A DNA stretch of 64,000 bases, taken from positions 2,294,001 to 2,358,000 of the forward strand of contig NZ_LT598653.1 of the NCBI RefSeq assembly GCF_900078365.1, written 5' to 3'. The position numbers and the translations under genes were made by a program. Below are positions 45,030 to 52,861 of this stretch, one piece after another. The stretch is from an uncultured Sphingopyxis sp. (GTDB lineage Bacteria; Pseudomonadota; Alphaproteobacteria; Sphingomonadales; Sphingomonadaceae). The number at the start of each line of letters is the position of its first letter. Position 1 is the stretch's first letter. The notes below the pieces were generated by a model. It was not told the DNA's origin. It worked only from the letters and a program-made list of their open reading frames with translations, and made no database searches.

Positions 45030-46103
45030 ATGTATAGTGAAAGCGACCTGCAAGCCGCGGTCGATGCAAAGGTATTGACGCCGGAGGCCGCAACGGCTTT
45101 CCGGTCGCATATCGCGTCGATGCGCGCCGCTCCCGGTGCCGACGAGGAATCATTCCGCCTCATCACCGGCTTCAACGACATTTTCGTCAGCATCGCGGCG
45201 GTCATCCTGCTCGTCGCGGTCGGCTGGATCGGTGCGTCGATCCACACCGCGCTCGGCGGCGCCTTCGTCGCCGCGTCGGCGTGGTTCCTCGCCGAATATT
45301 TCACGAGGCTGCGCCGGATGGCGCTGCCTAGCATCGTCCTCGTCCTCGCCTTTTCGGGCGGCGTCTTCGCGACGATGGTCGGCTTTCTCGTCCGCCATGG
45401 CGAGGATATTTTCGGCAGCAGCCCCAGCGAAACCGTCGGCGCGATCCTGGTCGGCGCGATGGCTTTGATCACCGCCGCCGCGACCTGGGCGCACTGGAAA
45501 CGCTTCATGGTGCCGATCACCGTCGCCGCCGGCACCGCCGCGCTCGCGGCGACCGCGGTCGCGCTCGTGCTCGCGATTACCGGAATGCCCAGCCCCGACG
45601 GCACGCTGCCGATGGTGCTGGTGCTCATCGCCGGGATCGGCGTCTTCGCGCTCGCCATGTGGTGGGACCGCAGCGACCGGGTGCGCCAGACGCGGCGCAG
45701 CGATGTCGCTTTCTGGCTCCACCTGCTCGCCGCGCCGATGATCGCGCATCCGGTGTTCCACCTGCTCGGCGTTACCGACGGCAGCGACATCGGCAGCGGC
45801 GCCGCGGTGCTGGTGATCGGCGTCTATATCGTCTTCGGCCTCATCGCGCTCGCGATCGACCGCCGTGCGCTGCTCGTCTCGGCGCTCGCCTATGTGCTCT
45901 TCGCGATGACGCAGCTGTTCCGCACCTTCGGCGCGGTCGAGCTCAACGTCGCGCTGACCGCTTTCGTCATCGGATCGGCGCTGCTGCTGCTTTCGGCCTT
46001 CTGGCAGAATGCGCGCGCCGTGGTCGTCGGCGTGCTGCCCGACGATCTGGCGAACCAGCTGCCGGCTACCGTCCGCACCGCCGGCGCCGCGGCGCACGGA
46101 TAG
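45030..46103 (+). CDS. Polytopic membrane protein, DUF2157-like
   Basis: 357 residues. A soluble N-terminal segment (about 50 residues: SESDLQAAVDAKVLTPEAAT) followed by about ten hydrophobic helices, for example IFVSIAAVILLVAVGWIGAS and LVIGVYIVFGLIALAID. The arrangement resembles DUF2157/DUF4401 membrane proteins of unknown role, sometimes near stress genes. No catalytic motif is visible. Monocistronic, with a hairpin downstream. Confidence 0.75.
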   Translation: MYSESDLQAAVDAKVLTPEAATAFRSHIASMRAAPGADEESFRLITGFNDIFVSIAAVILLVAVGWIGASIHTALGGAFVAASAWFLAEYFTRLRRMALPSIVLVLAFSGGVFATMVGFLVRHGEDIFGSSPSETVGAILVGAMALITAAATWAHWKRFMVPITVAAGTAALAATAVALVLAITGMPSPDGTLPMVLVLIAGIGVFALAMWWDRSDRVRQTRRSDVAFWLHLLAAPMIAHPVFHLLGVTDGSDIGSGAAVLVIGVYIVFGLIALAIDRRALLVSALAYVLFAMTQLFRTFGAVELNVALTAFVIGSALLLLSAFWQNARAVVVGVLPDDLANQLPATVRTAGAAAHG

Positions 46104-46143
46104 GAAATCTCCAGAAAAACATACCGGTCCAAGTCGGTTTTCG

Positions 46144-46177
46144 GGGGCTCCGGCCGAATGGCCGGGGTCCCATTTTC
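46144..46177 (+). terminator. Possible terminator of the polytopic membrane protein gene
   Basis: GGGGCTCCGGCC-gaat-GGCCGGGGTCCC forms a strong but imperfect stem followed by CATTTTC. The remainder of the gap to 46393 shows no gene. Confidence 0.4.
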
Positions 46178-46393
46178 GCCGCCGCCGTTCGGTTGGCGGT
46201 CACCGGGAAATGATTCGTCCCCTTGCCTGAACGGCGAGGCGCGGTATGAGAAGCGCGGATCCGCAGGGCCGTGAATCCTGTGGACCGCACTTTCGCCTCG
46301 CCCGAACGGCAAGGCGTCGCTGCACTTTCGCAACGCGGCACGGACGGGCGGGTCCGGGTCAAGGAACATGAAGCCTCTCTCCCAGGTGAAGCG

Positions 46394-47104
46394 ATGACAC
46401 CGCCGAATATCTTGATGGTGGAGGATGATCCTCCGATCCGAACCCTGACCGCGCGTGCGCTCCAGGAACATGGCTATATCGTCCGCACCGCCGGCACCGC
46501 GCCGCAGATGTGGGACGCGCTGCGGGCGGCGCCCGCCGACCTGCTGCTGCTCGACATCATGCTGCCCGGCACGTCGGGGATCGACATCTGCCGCGAAGTC
46601 CGGCGGACGAGCGACGTTCCGATCATCTTCCTGTCCGCGAAGGGAACCGAAACCGACCGGATCATCGGCCTCGAGCTCGGCGCCGACGATTATCTCGCGA
46701 AGCCCTTCGGCGTCCGCGAACTGGTCGCGCGCGTGCGCGCCGTGCTGCGGCGCCACGCGGTCGAGCGCCCGGCGGCGGACCGCGAGCGCGGCCTGATCCG
46801 CTTCGACGGCTGGACCGCCGACCTGCCCCGGCGCCAGCTCACCTCGCCCGATGGCGCCGCGGTCGAGCTGACCGGCGCCGAATTCGACCTGCTCGTCAGC
46901 CTGTGCGACAATGCCCAGCGCGTCATCGCGCGCGAGCGGCTGATCGAATTGTCGCGCACCCGCCTCGGCGACAGTTCGGATCGCAGCATCGACGTGCTGA
47001 TCAGCCGCCTGCGGCGCAAATTGTCGAGTCCCGGCAAGCCGGCGCCGATCGTCACCGTTCGCGGCATCGGCTATATGCTCAATGTCCCGGCGGAGCGGCT
47101 TTGA
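46394..47104 (+). CDS. OmpR family response regulator
   Basis: 236 residues from ATG 46394 (MTPPNILMVEDD), rejecting the upstream in-frame start at 46271. Receiver with Asp54 in LLLLDIMLPGTSG, then winged helix (GAEFDLLVSLCDNAQRVI, SIDVLISRLRRKL). DICREVRRTSDVPIIFLSAKG is like RisA/OmpR regulators. Its TGA overlaps the kinase TTG start. It probably controls the downstream carbonic anhydrase and SulP genes, judged by position only. Confidence 0.93.
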   Translation: MTPPNILMVEDDPPIRTLTARALQEHGYIVRTAGTAPQMWDALRAAPADLLLLDIMLPGTSGIDICREVRRTSDVPIIFLSAKGTETDRIIGLELGADDYLAKPFGVRELVARVRAVLRRHAVERPAADRERGLIRFDGWTADLPRRQLTSPDGAAVELTGAEFDLLVSLCDNAQRVIARERLIELSRTRLGDSSDRSIDVLISRLRRKLSSPGKPAPIVTVRGIGYMLNVPAERL

Positions 47105-48420
47105 GCCTGTTCGAAAAGCGCGGCTTCGGCCTGTTCGGACAGATCGTCGCGATCCTGTTCGCCGCGGTGCTGCTCGAAAGCGCCGCGAGCATCTTCCTCT
47201 ATGAACGCGCGAGCCAGTTTTCGATCAACGGCGACAAGGCGCGGCGGCTCGCCGAACATCTCGTCCTGTCGGGCAAGCTGATCGAGGAGGCACCGCGGTC
47301 GCAGCGCGACACGGTGGCGTCCGAACTCACGACCACCCGCTATCATCTCGTCTGGCAGGAACGGCTGGTCAATCCGCCACCGGTGTCGCCCAAGCTCAAC
47401 CAGATCACACGGCAGATTCTCGACTGGGAGCCCGAGATACAGGAGCGCGACCTGCGCCTCTATCTCCAGTCGCCCGGACTCCACAGCACGATTTCGGGTT
47501 CGATCCGCCTGAACGACGGGAGCTGGGTCAGCTTCAGCGCGCGCGATCATGTCCGCAAGCTCGACCTGACGCTGTTCCGCACCCTTCAGACGCTGGTTCC
47601 GGCAGCCGCGCTCGTGCTGCTCGCCAGCCTGCTCATCCGCCATACGCTCCGCCCGATGCGCGACCTGACGCGCGCCGCCGAGACGCTCGGCAAGCGCGAT
47701 TTCGTCGATGTTCCGCTGCGCGGTCCGGCAGAAGTGCGCAAGGTCATCGACGCTTTCAACGACATGCAGCACCGCATCACGGCAATGATCGCCGATCGCA
47801 CCCAGGCGCTCGCCGCCGTCGGGCATGATTTTCGCACGCCGCTGGCGCGGCTGCGGCTGCGCGCCGAAAGCATCAGCGATCCGTCGGCCAGCGCGGCGAT
47901 GGAGCAGGATATCGGCGAGATGGAGCGGATGATCGATTCGCTGCTCGCCTATCTGTCGGGCGACATCGACAATCCGGCCGAACCCGCCGCATTGACCGAC
48001 ATCGCGGTCATGGCCGCAACGGCGGCGGACGAAGCGAGCGACCGGGGGCATCGCGTCCGCTATATCGGGCCCGATCATCTCGCGCTGTCGGTACATGGCA
48101 TCGCGATCAAGCGCGCATTGCTCAACCTGCTCGGCAATGCGCTGCGCTTCGGGGACGAGATCGAGGTGCGGCTGCGCAGCGGCGACCGGAAGATCGAAAT
48201 CGAGGTCGCGGACGACGGCCCGGGCATTCCCGAACATCTGCGCGAACAGGCCGTCCAGCCGTTCGCGCGGCTCGACAGCGCCCGCGCGCGCGACACCGGC
48301 GGCTTCGGGCTCGGCCTGTCGATTGTCGAACGGATTGCGCGGATGCACGGCGGCTCGCTCGAACTCGGACAGAGCCATCTCGGCGGCCTCGCCGCACGTC
48401 TGCGTCTGCCCGCCATGTGA
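47101..48420 (+). CDS. Sensor histidine kinase (EnvZ/RisS type)
   Basis: 439 residues from TTG 47101, overlapping the response-regulator stop (TTGA). Membrane helix (LFGQIVAILFAAVLLESAAS), a periplasmic loop of about 130 residues, second helix (TLVPAAALVLLASLLI), HAMP (LRPMRDLTRAAETLGKRDF), HisKA with phospho-acceptor His242 in AVGHDFRTPLARLR, and HATPase_c (N-box LLNLLGNALRFG, DDGPGIP, GFGLGLSIV). Sensor partner of the upstream regulator. The periplasmic domain has no recognised ligand signature. Confidence 0.93.
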   Translation: MSLFEKRGFGLFGQIVAILFAAVLLESAASIFLYERASQFSINGDKARRLAEHLVLSGKLIEEAPRSQRDTVASELTTTRYHLVWQERLVNPPPVSPKLNQITRQILDWEPEIQERDLRLYLQSPGLHSTISGSIRLNDGSWVSFSARDHVRKLDLTLFRTLQTLVPAAALVLLASLLIRHTLRPMRDLTRAAETLGKRDFVDVPLRGPAEVRKVIDAFNDMQHRITAMIADRTQALAAVGHDFRTPLARLRLRAESISDPSASAAMEQDIGEMERMIDSLLAYLSGDIDNPAEPAALTDIAVMAATAADEASDRGHRVRYIGPDHLALSVHGIAIKRALLNLLGNALRFGDEIEVRLRSGDRKIEIEVADDGPGIPEHLREQAVQPFARLDSARARDTGGFGLGLSIVERIARMHGGSLELGQSHLGGLAARLRLPAM

Positions 48421-48502
48421 GAAACATTTCGTTACATTAACGCTGCACCGCAGCAAAATTCGATCGCCATGTGCGTGAAACCAACCAGCAAGGAGTGGTT
48501 TC

Positions 48503-49195
48503 ATGAACGATCTGATCGGGCGCGTGTTCGATTTCGAAAAGCGCGTCTTCCCGAGCCGCAACGACCTGTTCGCAAAACTCGTCGCCGACGGGCAGAGCCC
48601 GAAGGCGCTGATGATCTCCTGCGCGGACAGCCGCATTGTGCCCGAACATATCATGCAGGCCGAACCCGGCGACATGTTCGTCTGCCGCAACGCCGGCAAC
48701 ATCGTCCCGCCCTTTGCGACGCAGAACGGCGGCGTGTCGTCGACGGTCGAATATGCCGTCGCCGCGCTCGGCGTGCGCGACATCATCGTGTGCGGCCATT
48801 CGGACTGCGGCGCGATGAAGGCGCTGATGAACCCGCACATGATGGAAGGCATGCCCAACGTCGCCGCCTGGCTGCGCCACAGCCACGCCGCCGAACATGT
48901 CGTGCGTTCGGGCTATTCGGATCTCGACGACGCCGGTCTCGTCCGCGCCGCGAGCCTCGAGAATATCGTCGTCCAGCTCGCGCACCTGCGCACCCATCCG
49001 TCGGTCGCCGCGGGTATCGCGCGCGGCGAGATTTCGCTGCACGGCTGGTTCGTCGACATTCATCAGGGCGTCGTGATGGGCCTCGACGGCGCGACCGGGC
49101 GTTTCATCCCCATTCGTGCCGACGCCCCCCTGCCCGTCGCGCTCGCCGCCGGCCAGCGTCTCGCGATGAACGCGGACCCGGCGAAGGCCGCCTGA
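48503..49195 (+). CDS. Beta-class carbonic anhydrase
   Basis: 230 residues with AAGGAG before ATG 48503. Zinc ligands Cys40 (SCADSR), His99 and Cys102 (GHSDCGAMK), with the Asp42/Arg44 dyad. Interconverts CO2 and bicarbonate in the cytosol. Two nucleotides separate its stop from the SulP ATG, so the pair is an operon: hydration and transport of bicarbonate belong together. The two-component system 82 bp upstream is a plausible controller. Confidence 0.95.
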   Translation: MNDLIGRVFDFEKRVFPSRNDLFAKLVADGQSPKALMISCADSRIVPEHIMQAEPGDMFVCRNAGNIVPPFATQNGGVSSTVEYAVAALGVRDIIVCGHSDCGAMKALMNPHMMEGMPNVAAWLRHSHAAEHVVRSGYSDLDDAGLVRAASLENIVVQLAHLRTHPSVAAGIARGEISLHGWFVDIHQGVVMGLDGATGRFIPIRADAPLPVALAAGQRLAMNADPAKAA

Positions 49196-49197
49196 TC

Positions 49198-50712
49198 ATG
49201 GCAAGCCAGGCTCTCCCCGCCAGCTCCGCCAGCGGCTTCTCGCGCGATTTCGCGGCGTCGATCGTCGTGTTTCTCGTCGCGATGCCGCTGTGCATGGGCA
49301 TCGCCATCGCATCGGGACTCCCGCCCGAAAAAGGCCTGATGACAGGCATCATCGGCGGAATCGTCGTCGGCGCGATCGCCGGTTCGCCGCTCCAGGTCAG
49401 CGGCCCCGCCGCGGGCCTCGCGGTGATCGTCTTCGAACTCGTCCGCACGCAGGGCGCCGGGGCGCTCGGCCCGATCCTGCTCATCGCGGGCGCGGTCCAG
49501 CTGATCGCCGGTGCGATGAAACTCGGCGGCTGGTTCCGCGCAATTTCGCCGGCGGTCGTGCACGGCATGCTCGCGGGCATCGGCGTGCTGATCGTCATCG
49601 GCCAGTTCCACGTCCTGTTCGACGCCAAGCCGCTCGCGAGCGGGCTGGAAAATATCGCCGCGATGCCCGGGCGCCTGCTCGGCCTCAACACGAGCAGCCC
49701 CGCCGGCGCCGAACTCGCGCTGCTGATCGCCGGCATCACGATCGGCGTCATGGTCGCGTGGGAAAAATGGCGCCCGGCCTCGATGCGTCTCGTCCCCGGC
49801 GCGCTGCTGGGCGTCGTCGCGGGTACGGTGGTTTCGCTCGTGCTGGGTATGAATGTCGCACGCGTCGAGGTGCCCGACTCGATCCTCGCCGCGATCACGC
49901 CGCCGACGGCCTTCGCGAGCTGGCTGACGCCCGAAATCATCGCCGCCGCCATCGCGGTCGCCTTCATCGCCAGCGCCGAGACTTTGCTGTCGGCGGCGGC
50001 GGTCGACAAGATGCACGACGGTCCGCGCAGCGATTTCAACAAGGAGCTGCGCGCGCAGGGCGTCGGCAACATGCTGTGCGGCGGCGCCGGCGCCTTGCCG
50101 ATGACCGGCGTGATCGTCCGCAGCTCGGCGAACGTCCAGGCCGGCGCCGTGTCGCGGCGTTCGACGATCCTGCACGGCGTCTGGATCCTCGCCTTCGTCG
50201 CGCTGCTGCCGTCGGTGATGCGCGCGATGCCGATGGCGACACTCGGCGCGGTGCTCGTCGTCACCGGCTGGCGGCTGGTCAAGCTCGACCATGCGCGCGA
50301 ATTGCTCAAGCATCACGGCGTGCTGCCCGTGCTCATCTGGGCGACGACGCTTGTGCTCGTGGTCGCGGTCGACCTCCTGACCGGCGTGATCGTCGGCATC
50401 CTCTTCTCGCTCGTCGAACTCATTCCCCATGTGCGCCGCCTGCGGCTCGAGGTGGATCATTCGGACGATGCGGAAGGGACGCGCCTCCGCCTGTCGGGTG
50501 CGGCGACCTTCGTCCAGCTCCCCAAGCTCGAAGACACGCTGGGCGCGATCCCGCGCGACAAGGCGGTGACGATCGACTGCGGCCAGCTTTCGGGGCTCGA
50601 CCATAGCTGCGCCGAATTGCTGCGCGACTGGGTCGAGCGCCGCAAGGCGCACGGCAGCCCGACCGTGCTGCTGGGTGACGACAAAAGGCTGCGGCGCCTC
50701 GCGGCAGCCTGA
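49198..50712 (+). CDS. SulP family anion transporter (probable bicarbonate)
   Basis: 504 residues. SulP membrane domain of about 12-14 helices, with the family motif VSGPAAGLAVIVFE and ASAETLLSAAAVDKMHDGPR, followed by a C-terminal STAS domain (about 420-500: LRLSGAATFVQLPKLEDTL, VTIDCGQLSGLDHSC). STAS domains regulate these carriers. Pairing with a beta-carbonic anhydrase is typical of BicA-like bicarbonate uptake or of SulP-CA fusions, so bicarbonate is favoured over sulfate. Confidence 0.93.
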   Translation: MASQALPASSASGFSRDFAASIVVFLVAMPLCMGIAIASGLPPEKGLMTGIIGGIVVGAIAGSPLQVSGPAAGLAVIVFELVRTQGAGALGPILLIAGAVQLIAGAMKLGGWFRAISPAVVHGMLAGIGVLIVIGQFHVLFDAKPLASGLENIAAMPGRLLGLNTSSPAGAELALLIAGITIGVMVAWEKWRPASMRLVPGALLGVVAGTVVSLVLGMNVARVEVPDSILAAITPPTAFASWLTPEIIAAAIAVAFIASAETLLSAAAVDKMHDGPRSDFNKELRAQGVGNMLCGGAGALPMTGVIVRSSANVQAGAVSRRSTILHGVWILAFVALLPSVMRAMPMATLGAVLVVTGWRLVKLDHARELLKHHGVLPVLIWATTLVLVVAVDLLTGVIVGILFSLVELIPHVRRLRLEVDHSDDAEGTRLRLSGAATFVQLPKLEDTLGAIPRDKAVTIDCGQLSGLDHSCAELLRDWVERRKAHGSPTVLLGDDKRLRRLAAA

Positions 50713-50740
50713 TCGATCTCCCCCACGGGCGGAGGAACGG

Positions 50741-50778
50741 GTGCGGGTCAGGCGGACAGAGAGACGCCTGATCCGCAC
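50741..50778 (+). terminator. Hairpin after the SulP gene
   Basis: GTGCGGGTCAGGCG pairs with CGCCTGATCCGCAC (one G-T), 10-nt loop, followed by a second small hairpin CGCCG-ttcga-CGGCG. No T-run; probably an mRNA 3' end. Confidence 0.5.
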
Positions 50779-50825
50779 TCGCCGTTCGACGGCGCACGCT
50801 GCGACAGCGGCATTCCCAATTTAAC

Positions 50826-50902
50826 CGTCATCCCGGCGAAGGCCGGGATCTCGCCGGTGCGTCATACGATAAGGCGAGATCCCGGCCTTCGCCGGGATGA
50901 CG
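50826..50902. repeat. Palindromic repeat, family A
   Basis: 77-bp copy with arms CGTCATCCCGGCGAAGGCC. It lies between the convergent SulP and DUF2794 genes. Confidence 0.88.
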
Positions 50903-50931
50903 AGATAAGGACAACGGTCTTTCAGCCTAAC

Positions 50932-51282
50932 CTAGTCCCCGACCAGCTTCATCAGCTTGCGTTCGACGGGGGCGAGCACATTCGACAGCTCGTCCCCGCG
51001 CTTCAAAATCGCCCCGGCTTCGGAGACAAGGGCCCACATGCCCTGCCGGCTCCGCAAGGCGGGGCGTTTTTCGATGCGATATTCGGGCCGCTCAGCAGCG
51101 CGGCGAAAGGCCGAGAAGATCGCGGCGTCGCGGTGGAAATCCATCGCATAGTCGCGCCAATGCCCCGCTGCGACCATGCGGCCGTAAAGGTCCAGGATAC
51201 GCATGAGTTCCGGGCGCTCGAAGCCGGTTTGCTGCGATACCGCTCTATTATTTCCGAACGGCAGGGGTGTGACGGTGCCCAT
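50932..51282 (-). CDS. DUF2794 domain protein
   Basis: 116 residues. The DUF2794 signature is clear: VSQQTGFERPELMRILDLYG, GRMVAAGHWRDYAMDFHRDA, then YRIEKRPAL and LKRGDELSNVLAPV. The family is restricted to alphaproteobacteria and has no known function. Its ATG overlaps the cysE stop by one base (TGATG), so it is translated with cysE. Whether it acts in cysteine metabolism is unknown. Confidence 0.85.
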   Translation of the reverse strand: MGTVTPLPFGNNRAVSQQTGFERPELMRILDLYGRMVAAGHWRDYAMDFHRDAAIFSAFRRAAERPEYRIEKRPALRSRQGMWALVSEAGAILKRGDELSNVLAPVERKLMKLVGD

Positions 51283-51998
51283 CAGGCGCTTTTCCGGCTC
51301 CCCTTGCGCCGCGGCGCTTCATCTTCGGCCGCGAGTTCGCGTTCTTCGAGCAGCGCCTTCAACTGCTTCTGCAACTGCTCGAGCTGGCATTGCAGCAATT
51401 CGACCTTTTGCGTCGCGGGGTCGAAGGTCTCGCTGCACGGCGTGCCATAGGGCACGAATTCGCGCGCATATTCGGTCGCGTCGAGCAGAGTCGAGCGCGC
51501 CGGAATGCCGACCATCACCGCGCCCTCGGGCACATCCTTGGTCACCACGGCGTTCGCGCCGACGCGCGCGCGCGCGTGGACCGTGACCGGCCCCAGAATC
51601 TGCGCCCCCGAACCGACGATCACGTCGTCGGCGAGCGTCGGGTGGCGCTTGCCGCCGATGCCGTTCGCGGGATCGGTACCGCCGAGCGTCACGCCCTGAT
51701 AGATGGAGACATTGTCGCCGATCTCGGCGGTCTCGCCGATCACGACGCCGAAGCCGTGATCGATGAACAGATGCTCGCCGATCGTCGCGCCCGGATGAAT
51801 GTCGATCGCGGTCAGGAAGCGCGACAGGTGATTGACGAAGCGTGCGAGGAAGAACAGCCGCGCCTCGAACAGCCAGTGCGCGACGCGGTGCATGCCGACC
51901 GCGAGCAGCCCCGGATAGAGCAATATTTCCCAGCGCGACCGCGGCGCTGGGTCGCGCGCCTTGATCGAATCGAGATAGGCGACCAGCCCGTTGAACAT
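51282..51998 (-). CDS. cysE: Serine O-acetyltransferase (EpsC type)
   Basis: 238 residues from ATG 51998 (MFNGLVAYLDSIKARDP) with AGGGGA before it. N-terminal helical part, then left-handed beta-helix hexapeptide repeats with the active-site signature HPGATIGEHLFIDHG and IGDNVSIYQGVTLGG, and a C-terminal charged coiled coil (EQLQKQLKALLEERE) longer than in most homologues. Transfers acetyl from acetyl-CoA to serine, the first step of cysteine synthesis. Short EpsC-like form rather than the 270-residue E. coli form. Confidence 0.92.
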   Translation of the reverse strand: MFNGLVAYLDSIKARDPAPRSRWEILLYPGLLAVGMHRVAHWLFEARLFFLARFVNHLSRFLTAIDIHPGATIGEHLFIDHGFGVVIGETAEIGDNVSIYQGVTLGGTDPANGIGGKRHPTLADDVIVGSGAQILGPVTVHARARVGANAVVTKDVPEGAVMVGIPARSTLLDATEYAREFVPYGTPCSETFDPATQKVELLQCQLEQLQKQLKALLEERELAAEDEAPRRKGSRKSA

Positions 51999-52081
51999 AA
52001 AATGTCCCCTGCGACCCCGTTTGTTGCGGTGAAGATAGAGGCTCGGGAGCGGCATTTCCACCCCCGGCGCGTTTTTCGTCG

Positions 52082-52711
52082 TCAGCGGCCGAAAAGGCCG
52101 ATGCGCAGGAGAAGCAGGCCTTCGGAACGTAGCCGGCGGTCGCCTTCATGGCTCGCGATCACCGCAGCCCAGCGATCGAGCATCAGCAGCGCGCGACTTC
52201 CGCCGAAATCGCGGCGCGCCGGCGTTGCGGAATTTCCGGCATCGGCCAGTAGCACCCGCGCTTCGGGTTCAGCTTCGACGACGCCAGCGCCCCAGATGAG
52301 GCCCCAGCGCCTACCGCCCGCCTCCGCGCCGCCCGACAGCGCGAAGAGGTGCCCGCCGAAGCTTTCGGACGCGGCGCGCCGCTCGGTATCGCTCTCGGCG
52401 AGCAGCATCGCCTCCGCCGCATCGACGAGCGCGTCGAGGCCGCCTTGCCTCGCCCAGCTTGCCTGAAGCTCGGCAAGCAGGGGCTCGCCCTTCGGCAGCG
52501 CCGCGGGATCGCTCGCGATCATCGCCGCCATGTCGCGCCACCAGGCGAGCTTGATCTGGCCGATCAGCGGCTCGCGCGCGTCGGCGAGCAGCTTGGTCAG
52601 CCGTGCGGCGAGTCCCCACAGCGCCGCCATGGCGGGGCGCTTCTCGCGGGGCACCGCAACCATCACGCGCGGATCGCGCATGTCGGGATAGGAAGTTTCG
52701 GTTTCGCTCAT
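52082..52711 (-). CDS. Phytoene/squalene synthase-like protein, degenerate
   Basis: 209 residues. REPLIGQIKLAWWRDMAAM resembles the second helix region of squalene/phytoene synthases (usually PMLGEIRLQWWRDAL), and the overall helical pattern fits a shortened member. The two DxxxD metal-binding motifs needed for prenyl-transfer are not visible, so it is unlikely to be an active synthase. Sphingomonads make carotenoids with CrtB, encoded elsewhere. Family link is moderate. Confidence 0.55.
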   Translation of the reverse strand: MSETETSYPDMRDPRVMVAVPREKRPAMAALWGLAARLTKLLADAREPLIGQIKLAWWRDMAAMIASDPAALPKGEPLLAELQASWARQGGLDALVDAAEAMLLAESDTERRAASESFGGHLFALSGGAEAGGRRWGLIWGAGVVEAEPEARVLLADAGNSATPARRDFGGSRALLMLDRWAAVIASHEGDRRLRSEGLLLLRIGLFGR

Positions 52712-52752
52712 GGTGCGGGAATAGCGTTAGAACGAAGCGCACAAATAGAAAA

Positions 52753-52840
52753 CCGTTCGCCCTGAGCCTGTCGAAGGGCCGTTCTTTCTTTTGACGACGC
52801 AGAAGGAAGAACGGTGCTTCGACAGGCTCAGCACGAACGG
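52753..52840. repeat. Inverted repeat, CCGTTCG...CGAACGG family (H)
   Basis: 88 bp: CCGTTCGCCCTGAGCCTGTC on the left, GACAGGCTCAGCACGAACGG on the right, with a second inner pair CCGTTCTTTC/GGAAGAACGG. The core GAGCCTGTCGAAG is widespread in proteobacterial intergenic repeats. Confidence 0.8.
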
Positions 52841-52861
52841 AATTAACGCAGGCGCGAAGCC

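Noticed and set aside
45150..46097. Highly charged minus-strand frame of 315 codons opposite the DUF2157-like gene
   Set aside because: Composition (Asp/Arg/His/Gln-rich) is typical of antisense translation of a hydrophobic membrane protein gene; no RBS or family match.
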